Shown here piece by piece: positions 1 to 7,884 of a stretch of DNA of 64,000 nt. Below the pieces are notes generated by a model that searched no databases, was not told where the DNA came from, and saw nothing but the letters and a program-made list of their open reading frames with translations. How positions within the stretch are numbered: the first letter of the stretch is position 1; each line of letters starts with the position of its first letter. Source of the stretch: Winogradskyella sp. (GTDB lineage Bacteria; Bacteroidota; Bacteroidia; Flavobacteriales; Flavobacteriaceae); NCBI RefSeq assembly GCF_028282165.1, contig NZ_JANQIM010000031.1:1-64000 (forward strand), written 5' to 3'. Made by a program: the position numbers and the translations under genes.

Positions 1-141
1 TGGCAGGCTCAGACCGTCGCTTCTGAAAATTTGCTTACGCACAGTTCGCACGTTGTGTTCGTGTCATTGTAATTTGCTATCTTTCGGTTACGGCGGAAAA
101 TAATAACTGATTTCCTGCAACGAGCCATATACAAGACCGTT
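1..141 (+). repeat. attC-like cassette site 0 (left end cut by window)
   Basis: This is the 3' part of a cassette junction. It ends in CCATATACAAGACC then G139|TT, the first bases of the next cassette. The ATATAC arm resembles the 3' inner arm of the GTGTAT class. The first ~120 bp are loop sequence with no gene. Confidence 0.6.
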
Positions 142-157
142 GTGGTACATTTAATAA

Positions 158-670
158 ATGGAGAATTTAATAGAAAAATCTACTGAACAAATAAAAGACC
201 AAATTGAATTTTGGTTCTTTAAGTATTTCAATAAAACCAAAACGGATTTTAATGGAAATGAGATTTTTACATTGTTTGAACTTTTAAATGAGGAATTACA
301 AGTTGAACTTAAACCACGATTGAATTTAGATGGAAATGAAAGTCCTGTATTAGTCTTAAAAATTTCGGAATCGGAATTTGTAATTAACACGACTAAAAAA
401 TTTGTCCAAATTGACTCTGACTCAATTGAAATTATTGATTATACTGAATTTGAATGGCATAATGGGTACAAAAGTATTTCTATTATCAATACACCGACTG
501 GAAAAGTTGCTAATATAAAAACTGAAGGATTGATTTCAGATTTCGGATTAAGAAAAAGAAACGGTAAAATTGTTTATTGGAAAATTCCATCTGGAAAACC
601 AGGTTTTGCTTTTTGGAATGTTACTAAAAAGTGTGAATTAATCGGAAGAAAATATAAAACAATAGAATAA
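158..670 (+). CDS. Hypothetical cytoplasmic protein (cassette gene)
   Basis: A 170-residue soluble protein with no signal peptide or membrane segment and no family I recognise. The first ~70 residues are acidic and helical; the rest looks beta-rich and ends in a basic tail. The start lies 19 bases after the cassette start at 139-141, and the stop is 8 bases before the site 1 core, so the gene fills its cassette. The long overlapping ORF on the opposite strand is a shadow. Function unknown. Confidence 0.75.
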   Translation: MENLIEKSTEQIKDQIEFWFFKYFNKTKTDFNGNEIFTLFELLNEELQVELKPRLNLDGNESPVLVLKISESEFVINTTKKFVQIDSDSIEIIDYTEFEWHNGYKSISIINTPTGKVANIKTEGLISDFGLRKRNGKIVYWKIPSGKPGFAFWNVTKKCELIGRKYKTIE

Positions 671-678
671 AAAACGAC

Positions 679-808
679 ACCACAACAATGTGTATAATTT
701 ATTGCTATTACTCGTCTACTTGCGAAAATCCGCGAGGATTTTCTATTTGGTAACTATTTGCTAAATTTAATTCTTATATCATGCAACGAAACCATACACG
801 AACACGTT
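679..808 (+). repeat. attC-like cassette site 1
   Basis: The outer 5' core ACCACAAC (679-686) is the exact reverse complement of the first 8 bases of its own cassette (GTTGTGGT, 139-146). The inner arms GTGTAT (690-695) and ATACAC (794-799) pair exactly. The site ends at G806|TT. It is about 130 bp with a ~98-base loop. Confidence 0.85.
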
Positions 809-832
809 GTGTACAATTAGACAGAACAACCT

Positions 833-1588
833 ATGAACAATATTTATAAAGATTTTTTTATAACACTTAATGAATATTTAATAACATTAGAAATTGACAA
901 AAAACATAAAGGAATTGAAGGCTGTTCTATTCAAGAAATCGAATCAATTGAAAAAAGAAAAGGTAATTTACCACTCGCTTATAAGGAATATTTAAAAAGT
1001 ATTGGAAAAAAATTCTTATTTGAATTTATGGATGCCGAAAATATGGCATTTGACGACCTTGATTATATTGAACAATTTGGAAAGGAAGTTTTTGAAACTA
1101 ACCAATTGAAAATGGAAAGGCCATTTATGGTTATTTCAGAAAGACGAAATGATTATATTACTTTAATATACCTTGACGAAGGAGACAATCCTAAAACTTG
1201 GATAATGAGTGAATACTGGGACAGTGAACAGAAAGTAGAAAATCTAGAAATAAGAACTGATTCATTTACAGATTTAATACTAGGTTTTTTTCAACAGTCA
1301 CTTATTAATTTTCCCTTCACTTTTAATTTCGTAACTGAAGAAGAGAAAAAAGAAGATAAAGATGTTGTAAAGAAAAGATATATAAATTGGTTTAAAAACT
1401 TAAAATCTATTGAGGAAGAAATAAATTTAAATGGCTCAAAAAATAATTTACTTATCAAGAAACTGAATACTAAATTTTTAGATTATTATCGCCCAAATGA
1501 AGCAACAATAAATACAGAATTAAATAATTTTTACAACCAAAGTCCTGATAACAGAATTATGAAGTGGATAAAAAATGTATTTCAATAA
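833..1588 (+). CDS. SMI1/KNR4 (SUKH) family protein
   Basis: A 251-residue soluble protein. Residues ~20-150 have the SMI1/KNR4 pattern: an early helix with a (I/L)xxIE element, LPxxYKEYLKxIG, then a beta-rich stretch with LIYLDEG and a W-containing segment. SUKH proteins in bacteria are often immunity proteins against contact-dependent or polymorphic toxins. No toxin gene is adjacent, so that role is only inferred. The C-terminal ~90 residues are a lysine-rich helical extension I do not recognise. Single gene of its cassette (806 to 1758). Confidence 0.7.
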   Translation: MNNIYKDFFITLNEYLITLEIDKKHKGIEGCSIQEIESIEKRKGNLPLAYKEYLKSIGKKFLFEFMDAENMAFDDLDYIEQFGKEVFETNQLKMERPFMVISERRNDYITLIYLDEGDNPKTWIMSEYWDSEQKVENLEIRTDSFTDLILGFFQQSLINFPFTFNFVTEEEKKEDKDVVKKRYINWFKNLKSIEEEINLNGSKNNLLIKKLNTKFLDYYRPNEATINTELNNFYNQSPDNRIMKWIKNVFQ

Positions 1589-1589
1589 C

Positions 1590-1760
1590 TGTGCACAACA
1601 ATGTATAACCACAATTACGGCGGATTCGACTATCCCGAAACAAGTTCGGGACAAGCTGTCCGAATCCTCCCGATAGCCATCGGGACGGAATTACTAAAAT
1701 AAGTGACCAAACCAAAAAGTATGTATCTAATAATATAACTGACGGTTATACAAAATCGTT
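1590..1760 (+). repeat. attC-like cassette site 2
   Basis: The outer core TGTGCACAAC (1590-1599) pairs with its own cassette start GTTGTGTACA (806-815) at 9 of 10 positions. The inner arms are GTATAACC (1603-1610) and GGTTATAC (1744-1751), a perfect 8 bp stem of a different class from site 1. The loop contains two extra palindromes, CCCGAAACAAGTTCGGG and CCCGATAGCCATCGGG (1669-1684). It ends at G1758|TT. Confidence 0.85.
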
Positions 1761-1780
1761 GGCGGTAATTAGAACAACAA

Positions 1781-2335
1781 ATGACTAAAGAAGAAATATT
1801 GAACAAAACGACTTGGGATTATTATGAAATGGGTAATTGTCCAATTTTCGTAAATTTATTTGACCGAGAAATCCCTTTTGTATTTTTTCAAAACCATAAA
1901 CCGAATCCAAGCATCACGGATAAAATGACCGAAAGCGTGAATGAAGTACTTGAGTTGAATAAATCTGAACTGAGCATAATCAAAGATATGCTTTGGGAAG
2001 AATGCAATTTTGCATTTACCGTAGCAGATTATGGATTTGAACCAAAAGATGGAGAAACTCATTTACAAGCCCATTTAAATGGATTTGGAATTTTAAGTAA
2101 AGAAGATGCTTATTCAAAAAGTAAGGTAAAGGAAATACATATTGCTCAAGAAAATGACGAATTGAATGGTCGTTACGCAGAAATTAAAATAAATTCAGCT
2201 TCTGACAATCTGATAAGTGTGATTGTGAAAAACGGAAAAATCATAGACTTTGATGATGACGGAACATATATAGGATGGTTTGAGAAAGACGAACAACACG
2301 CCCAAAAAGCAAGAGAAAAAACACTGAAAGAATAA
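1781..2335 (+). CDS. Hypothetical protein, possibly DUF6985-like (cassette gene)
   Basis: A 184-residue acidic soluble protein with no signal peptide. The alternating strands, the WEECNFAFTVADYG stretch and a C-terminal acidic segment loosely recall the DUF6985 group of uncharacterised proteins. That assignment is tentative and made from memory of the pattern only. It is the sole gene of a cassette whose two ends are perfectly complementary over 10 bases. Confidence 0.7.
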   Translation: MTKEEILNKTTWDYYEMGNCPIFVNLFDREIPFVFFQNHKPNPSITDKMTESVNEVLELNKSELSIIKDMLWEECNFAFTVADYGFEPKDGETHLQAHLNGFGILSKEDAYSKSKVKEIHIAQENDELNGRYAEIKINSASDNLISVIVKNGKIIDFDDDGTYIGWFEKDEQHAQKAREKTLKE

Positions 2336-2344
2336 AATAATAAC

Positions 2345-2479
2345 TACCGCCAACAATGGCTATAAATAATTGCTTGGGGTTGGTAAGTGCTAATCGGAAT
2401 ATTCTACCAAATATTCATCTCTCTGAGCCTTTTTGCTAACTTAGTACTAAATAAGCAACTACTCATAGCCTAGACCGTT
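2345..2479 (+). repeat. attC-like cassette site 3
   Basis: The outer core TACCGCCAAC (2345-2354) is the exact complement of its cassette start GTTGGCGGTA (1758-1767). The inner arms are GGCTAT (2358-2363) and ATAGCC (2465-2470). It ends CCTAGACC G2477|TT. The remaining gene-less bases to 2646 are the leader of the next cassette and hold a candidate -7 box. Confidence 0.88.
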
Positions 2480-2608
2480 GGCAACAATTATCGAATTTTT
2501 ACGATAAACAATCGATCAAATTCTGAGAACCCCTCATTAATACAAAAGGTTCAACTTTTAGAACAAATCATACTTCTTTTGGAATAAGTTACCGATTTAC
2601 GATGACTT

Positions 2609-2616
2609 TATATTTG
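2609..2616 (+). promoter_or_regulatory. Candidate Bacteroidota -7 box TATATTTG
   Basis: The sequence matches TAnnTTTG and lies 30 bases before the serine hydrolase start. No -33 TTTG is seen at the usual spacing, so this is only a candidate cassette-borne promoter. Confidence 0.35.
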
Positions 2617-2646
2617 TACCATACTCAAAAGAAAACCGTTTAGAAC

Positions 2647-4356
2647 ATGGAAATTAAAATGAACTTATCAAAGCAGGTAGCTATTCGTATTTGTGCACTA
2701 TTCTTTATCCTCGCATTAAAAGCCCAAAATAACTTATATTACAATTTTGACGTAAATAAAATAGCGGAGAGAATTGACAGCCTTTTAATTAACTATAATA
2801 ACAAAGAGGCTGGAATGTCAATTGGAATTGTTATCAATAGTAAATTAGTGATTCAAAGGCAGATAGGTCTTGCTAATCTAGAGCACCAAATTCCAATTAC
2901 GAAAGAAACTTCATTTCACATTGCATCAGTTTCCAAACAATTCACGGCATTCGCAATCTTACTACTCGAAGATGAAGGTAAACTTTCACAGGATGATGAT
3001 ATTAGAAGGTATATTCCTGAAATGCATGAATTTGAACATAAAATAACGATTAAAAATCTCTTGAACCATACCAGTGGAATTAAAGACCAATGGAATTTAT
3101 TGAGACTTTCTGGATGGCGTTTAAATGATTTTATAGACAATGACCACGTACTTAATATTCTCTACAATCAAACTTCATTAAATTTCGAGCCTAACGAAGA
3201 CTTTATGTACAGCAATTCTGGCTACACTCTTTTGGCAGAAATCGTTACACGAGTTTCTGGGATGAGATTTGCTGAGTATATGGAAAAAAACATCTTTAAG
3301 CCGTTGAAAATGAATAATACTCAATTTGTAGATAAAGAAGGCCAAATAATCAAAAAAAAGGCAAATTCATACCTTAAAAATGGGCAAAACTATGTGGAAG
3401 ATGTATTTAATAATTCCAGCTATGGGGCAACAAATTTGTCAACTACTATCGAAGACTTAGCTAAATGGGTCGTAAATTTCGATAAAAAAGAAGTTGGCAA
3501 TAGTATCCTGTTTGATAAAATGAATTCCCAAAGAAAGTTAAGCAATGGTAACACTTATGGCTATGCGAATGGTCAATTCATCAATCAATATAAAGGTATC
3601 AATAGAATTCAGCACAGTGGGCAGGATGCGAGTTATCAAGCCTATATTGGCAGATTTCCAGATTTGGACGTGAGTATAATTTTCTTCAATAATAATTCTG
3701 AAATTAATGGAGGCAAAGTTGTAGGTCAATTAACAGAAATCTGTTTATCAGAGTATTTGAAAAACAGACAGTATAATCCAACATTAAAAATAAAACAAAG
3801 CAAAAAAGCACCAATTTCAAAGTCCACAAAAACACTTAAAACTTTTGAAGGCTATTATTGGAACGAGCAAGACAGATATTCACGTCAGTTAAAAGTTCAA
3901 AATGACACCTTACAATACATACGAAATAGCAATGACAGAACAGCACTAATTCCTGTTGATAAAAATGAATTTGAAATGGAGATTGACGAGTACTTGTCGA
4001 TAGTATTCAAATCTAATCAGATAGTTTTGACACTAAATGATGGCTATCAAATTACTTTGGATAAATACATTCCAGCAAAGTATGATTCAAATTCATTAAG
4101 ACAGTTTGTGGGAAAATATCGTAGCCCAGAATTAAACAGTTATTACACTTTTTCAGTTCAAAATAATCAATTAGTTGCGAATCACACAAGACTTGGAAAT
4201 TTTAACCTAAAAGCAATAAAAAATGACTATTTCATCGGAAATAAAGGTTCGATTAAGAAAGTTGTATTTTTAAGAAATGAATTAGGAAACATTGTCGGAG
4301 TGAATATATCAAGCAGTAGGGCTAAAAATGTTAAGTTCGATAAAGTAAGTGAATAA
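2647..4356 (+). CDS. Exported class C beta-lactamase-family serine hydrolase
   Basis: A 569-residue protein of the penicillin-binding-protein/class C beta-lactamase fold. An N-terminal signal peptide ends near LKAQ (residue ~27). The second Met, at 2659, fits the signal peptide slightly better as a start. Motifs are S94-V-S-K97 (nucleophile and Lys), Y188-S-N190, and an HSG-type third motif around 3613 (QHSGQD). A ~200-residue C-terminal beta-rich domain follows, as in many Bacteroidota serine hydrolases. It is probably a periplasmic esterase, peptidase or D-aminopeptidase; the substrate cannot be read from sequence. The largest cassette gene, with ends matching 9 of 9 bases. Confidence 0.88.
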   Translation: MEIKMNLSKQVAIRICALFFILALKAQNNLYYNFDVNKIAERIDSLLINYNNKEAGMSIGIVINSKLVIQRQIGLANLEHQIPITKETSFHIASVSKQFTAFAILLLEDEGKLSQDDDIRRYIPEMHEFEHKITIKNLLNHTSGIKDQWNLLRLSGWRLNDFIDNDHVLNILYNQTSLNFEPNEDFMYSNSGYTLLAEIVTRVSGMRFAEYMEKNIFKPLKMNNTQFVDKEGQIIKKKANSYLKNGQNYVEDVFNNSSYGATNLSTTIEDLAKWVVNFDKKEVGNSILFDKMNSQRKLSNGNTYGYANGQFINQYKGINRIQHSGQDASYQAYIGRFPDLDVSIIFFNNNSEINGGKVVGQLTEICLSEYLKNRQYNPTLKIKQSKKAPISKSTKTLKTFEGYYWNEQDRYSRQLKVQNDTLQYIRNSNDRTALIPVDKNEFEMEIDEYLSIVFKSNQIVLTLNDGYQITLDKYIPAKYDSNSLRQFVGKYRSPELNSYYTFSVQNNQLVANHTRLGNFNLKAIKNDYFIGNKGSIKKVVFLRNELGNIVGVNISSSRAKNVKFDKVSE

Positions 4357-4362
4357 AAAACA

Positions 4363-4491
4363 GTTGCCAACAATGTGTATAGTTCATGCTTTCACATGAG
4401 CTTTAAAATAAATTCCTAACTTTAAACAAACAACAGAATACTCGGAATATTCCTCGCGGAATATTCCGCACAAACCATATACGAACACGTT
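4363..4491 (+). repeat. attC-like cassette site 4
   Basis: The outer core GTTGCCAAC (4363-4371) is the exact complement of its cassette start GTTGGCAAC (2477-2485). The inner arms are GTGTAT (4375-4380) and ATATAC (4477-4482), with one mismatch. The loop carries a palindrome GGAATATTCC-type pair (4444-4467). It ends at G4489|TT. Confidence 0.85.
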
Positions 4492-4533
4492 GGCAGTAAG
4501 CTAAAAAAGATTATAAATTCAACTAAATAAAGA

Positions 4534-5385
4534 ATGGATAGTATTGCCTATATGATAAATCGTAAATTTATATTGGTAGCAGTCGACACCAACTACGAAA
4601 CTCAATTAGGTGATATATCACTTAAGATGAATCGTGCTAAAAAAGTTTATAAATTAAATAACAATAACCTTATTGCCGTCATAGGTAACCCATATAAAAT
4701 CACAGATATTTATAAATATGTTCTAAAGTTAAGTGAGCTTGGACATAATGAATCATATGAAAAAATTATTGAAGACCTAAACAATGTTTTTAATTCTTCA
4801 AAAATCAAGATTGTTGATGGAATGAAAGAACTGACTACTTTACTTCCAAAATTCTACAATGAAACTGGACATATAAAAACAGATGAATTGTTCGAACACT
4901 TAAAGGAAAAACCTGAATTAATTTCAATCCTTAAAGATACAATATCATCTATCAACAATGATATGCCTGCATTAACACAAGTTATGGTTTTTAGCTGGAT
5001 ACCAGAAAAAATTAAAACGAGTTTCGCTCACTTAATATCACTTGGACAAAATTTGACTGGTAATGAATTAAATGAAATTAATCCAGAAATGATCTACACT
5101 AGATTATCTAGTTCGACTGTTAAGCCAACAGAAACTACCAAAATCGAAAATGAGTTGAATAAAAAAATCTCTCCTCTACTTTATCCAAATTGGTATAATG
5201 ATCTTGAAGGAGTGCAAAATATAATTAACAAAGGGAAAGAAATTTTAGCTGATGGATTAAAAAGAATTTCTCCATATTCAACTGAACCAAACGTAGTCTT
5301 TTATGAATTAAGTAATATGACAAATTTCATTTTTGTTGAACCAAAATTAAAGCTAAAAAAAATCGAATATAATAGAAGTAAATAA
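4534..5385 (+). CDS. Hypothetical protein with proteasome-like N-terminus (cassette gene)
   Basis: A 283-residue soluble protein. The first ~65 residues (IAYMINRKFILVAVDTNYET, then KKVYKLNNNNLIAVIGN) look like the opening strands of a proteasome/HslV-type Ntn-hydrolase fold: a residue that could face the active site, a VAVD strand, then a K(I/V)xKL strand and a small-residue turn. There is no N-terminal Thr exposed by an evident propeptide, so catalysis is doubtful. The rest is helical and unrecognised. Single gene in its cassette. Confidence 0.7.
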   Translation: MDSIAYMINRKFILVAVDTNYETQLGDISLKMNRAKKVYKLNNNNLIAVIGNPYKITDIYKYVLKLSELGHNESYEKIIEDLNNVFNSSKIKIVDGMKELTTLLPKFYNETGHIKTDELFEHLKEKPELISILKDTISSINNDMPALTQVMVFSWIPEKIKTSFAHLISLGQNLTGNELNEINPEMIYTRLSSSTVKPTETTKIENELNKKISPLLYPNWYNDLEGVQNIINKGKEILADGLKRISPYSTEPNVVFYELSNMTNFIFVEPKLKLKKIEYNRSK

Positions 5386-5391
5386 AAGTCA

Positions 5392-5486
5392 ACTGCCAAC
5401 AACTTGTATAATTAATTGCGGCTGATCCCGATAGCTATCTGGACTATCGGGATCGGGACACGCAACTGCTCATAGCCGAGACTGTT
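5392..5486 (+). repeat. attC-like cassette site 5 (hybrid arms)
   Basis: The outer core ACTGCCAAC (5392-5400) is the exact complement of its cassette start GTTGGCAGT (4489-4497). The 5' inner arm is TTGTATAA (5404-5411) but the 3' arm is ATAGCC (5472-5477), so the inner stem does not pair. The loop carries CCCGATAGCTATC and CTATCGGGATC, a palindromic insert. It ends at G5484|TT. It may be a recombinant of two sites. Confidence 0.75.
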
Positions 5487-5523
5487 AGCTGCAACTAAAA
5501 ATGACTAAAGTATTAATAGGGTA

Positions 5524-5877
5524 ATGACAGGACATATTTTCTTTTACTTAGGTCTCTCCTTTATAGCAATGCACCAAATGGATGCTATCCGTTGCAAAGA
5601 GTGGCGAATATTTCCAGGACTTTCAATGCTTGGTGACAAAGTTGGACATATTGTATTTCTGTTTGCTCACATTCCTCTGTTTTACTTTATATTTTGGAAG
5701 CTTACAAATAACGAAAATATTGACTCATTTATCTACGGCTTTGACATTTTTATGATGGTACATTTAGGACTTCATATACTTTTTCTAAAACACAAAAACA
5801 ATGAATTTAAGGATTGGATTTCTTGGTCAATAATTATTGGAGCAGGACTTTGTGGACTAATAGACTTAGTGATATGA
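5524..5877 (+). CDS. DUF6713-like small membrane protein
   Basis: A 117-residue protein with four likely membrane helices. The pattern HQMDAIRCKEWRIFPGL near residue 17 and FAHIPLF near residue 47 fits the DUF6713 family of unknown function. The ATG overlaps the stop of a seven-codon reading frame beginning at 5501 (ATG ... GGG TAATG), suggesting translational coupling to a leader peptide. Single gene in a cassette with 9/9 complementary ends. Confidence 0.75.
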   Translation: MTGHIFFYLGLSFIAMHQMDAIRCKEWRIFPGLSMLGDKVGHIVFLFAHIPLFYFIFWKLTNNENIDSFIYGFDIFMMVHLGLHILFLKHKNNEFKDWISWSIIIGAGLCGLIDLVI

Positions 5878-5909
5878 AGCGAAAAGTTGAATATTAAAAA
5901 TAAAAGGCA

Positions 5910-6043
5910 GCAGCTAACATGGCTATAATTCATTGCTAGGCTATGGCAAAAGCCAAAAATAGTTTAACTTTAAGCGGCTAGATTTCAACGGTCGAAAATT
6001 CCACTGAAATTTTCAACGCTACGAAATCATAGCCAAAGCCGTA
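5910..6043 (+). repeat. attC-like cassette site 6
   Basis: The outer core GCAGCTAAC (5910-5918) is the exact complement of its cassette start GTTAGCTGC (5484-5492). The inner arms are GGCTAT (5921-5926) and ATAGCC (6029-6034). Its loop is nearly identical to that of site 7. The insertion triplet is GTA (6041) rather than GTT. Confidence 0.88.
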
Positions 6044-6120
6044 GGCAAAAATGACTGGCGGCACGGTTAAATCGCCGCTTTACGGCTTCTTTTAATCCTA
6101 TTTTTTGCCTATAGTCACAA
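6042..6120 (+). other. Gene-less mini-cassette or cassette remnant
   Basis: This 79 bp unit starts GTAGGCAAAA (6041-6050) and ends TTTTGCCTAT (6103-6112), complementary at 9 of 10 positions, as for a normal cassette. It has no reading frame of use and contains a short GCGGC/GCCGC stem. Its own attC hairpin is missing; the next cassette begins almost at once at GTTGAATG (6121). Confidence 0.55.
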
Positions 6121-6125
6121 GTTGA

Positions 6126-6566
6126 ATGAATAAACTAATTGAAAAACCACATCTGATTTTCTTACTTGCGATTCCAATAATAATGCTGATTGGAATTTTG
6201 AGTGGAGACTCTGTATTGGACATCAATGTTCACGATACTTATTTTGTAATTGCCTATTTACACTTAGCAATATTGATTTCAATACTTTTTGGAATAATCG
6301 GAATTGGATATTGGATCATGAAAAAGGCGGACAGAAAATTATCAAAGTGGCTGAATTGGATTCACATTGGACTAACTTTTGGCGGAACTTTAGTTCTATG
6401 GATTTTGACTAAATTTTATCGGACTGAAATTATGGAATATGAATTCAATAATAATCTGACTTTAATTATCACTCTGATTATTTTACTAATAATTATTGGA
6501 CAACTCATTTTTCCGATTAACATCATTTACGGTCTGATAAAAAAGAAAAATAAAACCAATGGCTAA
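6126..6566 (+). CDS. Small membrane protein homologous to the C-terminal helices of cytochrome oxidase subunit I
   Basis: A 146-residue protein with about four membrane helices. The stretch LDINVHDTYFVIAYLH (residues 31-46) aligns with the COX1 helix X signature LDxxxHDTYYVVAHFH. The H36-D37 pair and H46 (the position of the low-spin heme a ligand) are kept, while the heme a3 ligand position is Tyr44. The following GIGYWIMKK and KWLNWIHIGLTFGG also match the COX1 order. It lacks the CuB ligands and the first nine helices, so it cannot be an oxidase itself; heme binding or an assembly role is speculation. The cassette start (GTTGAATG at 6121) and end (GGCTAAC) do not match, so this cassette is rearranged. 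Confidence 0.75.
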   Translation: MNKLIEKPHLIFLLAIPIIMLIGILSGDSVLDINVHDTYFVIAYLHLAILISILFGIIGIGYWIMKKADRKLSKWLNWIHIGLTFGGTLVLWILTKFYRTEIMEYEFNNNLTLIITLIILLIIIGQLIFPINIIYGLIKKKNKTNG

Positions 6567-6693
6567 CAATGGCTAGAATTCATTGCTAGGCTATGGCAAA
6601 ATCCAAAAATAGTTTAACTTTAGACGGCTAGATTTCTACGGTCGAAAATTACGTTTAAATTTTCATCGCAATGAAACCATAGCCGAGACCGTT
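6561..6693 (+). repeat. attC-like cassette site 7
   Basis: The outer core GGCTAAC (6561-6567) does not match the current cassette start. The inner arms are GGCTAG (6571-6576) and ATAGCC (6679-6684), with one mismatch. The loop is a near copy of the site 6 loop (shared CATTGCTAGGCTATGGCAAA and GTTTAACTTTA). It ends CCGAGACC G6691|TT. Confidence 0.8.
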
Positions 6694-6716
6694 GTAGCAC
6701 ATTTGAAACATTCTGA

Positions 6717-7130
6717 ATGAAAAGAATAACACTTCTACTTACTTTACTCATTTTAATTAACTGCAAATCTAAAAATGAATTTGAAGGACAATTTCTTTCT
6801 GCGATGGAAATGACTACTCTCAATGTTAATGGAAATGAAATTGGGTTTAACGTTGGATATACAGTGGAATTTGAACAAGTGGAAAATCAGGACTGTTTAG
6901 TGGAAACGAAAGATGAATTGAACTCAATGCTAATCGAACCACTGATTAAAAGTGTAATTCGTGGTTTCATTGGTAAGCTAGACAATAATGGAATTGAAAT
7001 AATGGACAAAGAAGACTTAAAAGCTGAAATTAATAAGGAATTGTCTGAAGGAAATATTTCTTTAAACTCAAAAAAGTTCGTGAACTGCCCATTGAGAATT
7101 TCAATGTTCGCAATAACAAGAAGAAATTAA
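6717..7130 (+). CDS. Hypothetical lipoprotein (cassette gene)
   Basis: A 137-residue protein with a lipobox at LINC (Cys16) after a short basic-hydrophobic signal, so a predicted lipoprotein. The mature part is acidic and unrecognised and contains two further Cys residues that could pair. Single gene in a cassette that starts GTTGTAGCAC and ends GTGCTACAA. Confidence 0.75.
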   Translation: MKRITLLLTLLILINCKSKNEFEGQFLSAMEMTTLNVNGNEIGFNVGYTVEFEQVENQDCLVETKDELNSMLIEPLIKSVIRGFIGKLDNNGIEIMDKEDLKAEINKELSEGNISLNSKKFVNCPLRISMFAITRRN

Positions 7131-7136
7131 AACAAC

Positions 7137-7246
7137 GTGCTACAAGATTGGCTATAATTGCTAACGCCAGTTCGCATTTTGTGCTCGTGTCATTATGGTT
7201 TTGTGCCACATCAAAATAAAAGTATAAATCAACAGTTGATTTCGTT
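7137..7246 (+). repeat. attC-like cassette site 8 (3' half degenerate)
   Basis: The outer core GTGCTACAA (7137-7145) matches its cassette start GTTGTAGCAC (6691-6700) over 9 bases. A 5' inner arm GGCTAT (7150-7155) is present, but no ATAGCC arm is visible before the next start G7244|TT. Confidence 0.7.
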
Positions 7247-7283
7247 GTGTGTAATTTGGCCCAATCTTTGCTGTATGTGTATA

Positions 7284-7703
7284 ATGACAAGAAATATTTC
7301 TCTATTAATCATTTTCGCTATCTGCAATATTACTTTCGGACAAAAACAATCTACGACTGAATTAAAAATCAATGACCTAATCAGAATTTGGAAGTATTCA
7401 TCCAAACCAAATAGTAACTATTTAGTATTTTATAAAATATCATCTTTTAGTAAAGATCATAATGCACGAACTATGGAGTTTTTATCAGATGGAACCATGA
7501 TTACGCGACTTTCAATAGGCACCAAAAAATGTGGGAACGATAGAAGCTCTAATCTCAGTATTGGTGGAAATTGGAACGTTGATAAAAGAAATAATATACT
7601 GTCATTAACCAATGGAAAATTCAATAGTACCGAATATAGAATTTTGGCATCATCTTCTAATAAATTAATCATAAAAAGAATAATTGCTGAAGAAAAACTG
7701 TAG
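7284..7703 (+). CDS. Exported lipocalin-like hypothetical protein
   Basis: The ATG at 7284 is chosen because a signal peptide (IIFAICNITFGQ) begins right there; the open frame extends upstream to 7158 only through the cassette site. The 139-residue product has an early W (IWKY), alternating strands, and GxWxV near residue ~100, a pattern like the small lipocalin-like proteins of Bacteroidota. Predicted periplasmic; ligand unknown. Single gene of its cassette. Confidence 0.7.
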   Translation: MTRNISLLIIFAICNITFGQKQSTTELKINDLIRIWKYSSKPNSNYLVFYKISSFSKDHNARTMEFLSDGTMITRLSIGTKKCGNDRSSNLSIGGNWNVDKRNNILSLTNGKFNSTEYRILASSSNKLIIKRIIAEEKL

Positions 7704-7732
7704 CCTGAAACTCAAAAATTAATAAAAAACTA

Positions 7733-7843
7733 AACACAACAATGTATAACCACAATTTACTGCCGCCAGTTCGCTACGCTCGTGTCGGCGTACTGACCTT
7801 AACAATAATTTAAACCCGTAACTGACGGTTATACGATACCGTT
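7733..7843 (+). repeat. attC-like cassette site 9
   Basis: The outer core AACACAAC (7733-7740) matches its cassette start GTTGTGTG (7244-7251) at 7 of 8 positions. The inner arms GTATAACC (7744-7751) and GGTTATAC (7827-7834) are a perfect 8 bp stem. It ends at G7841|TT. Confidence 0.85.
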
Positions 7844-7884
7844 AGCAAATATTTAAACCAAAAACTACCATAAATTAAAAATAA

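Noticed and set aside
6126..6566. Degraded pseudogene of a real cytochrome oxidase gene
   Set aside because: It has its own start, conserved helix pattern and membrane topology with no disruptions, and sits as a normal cassette gene.
7158..7283. Upstream extension of the lipocalin-like gene
   Set aside because: It covers cassette site 8, and the signal peptide starts at 7284.
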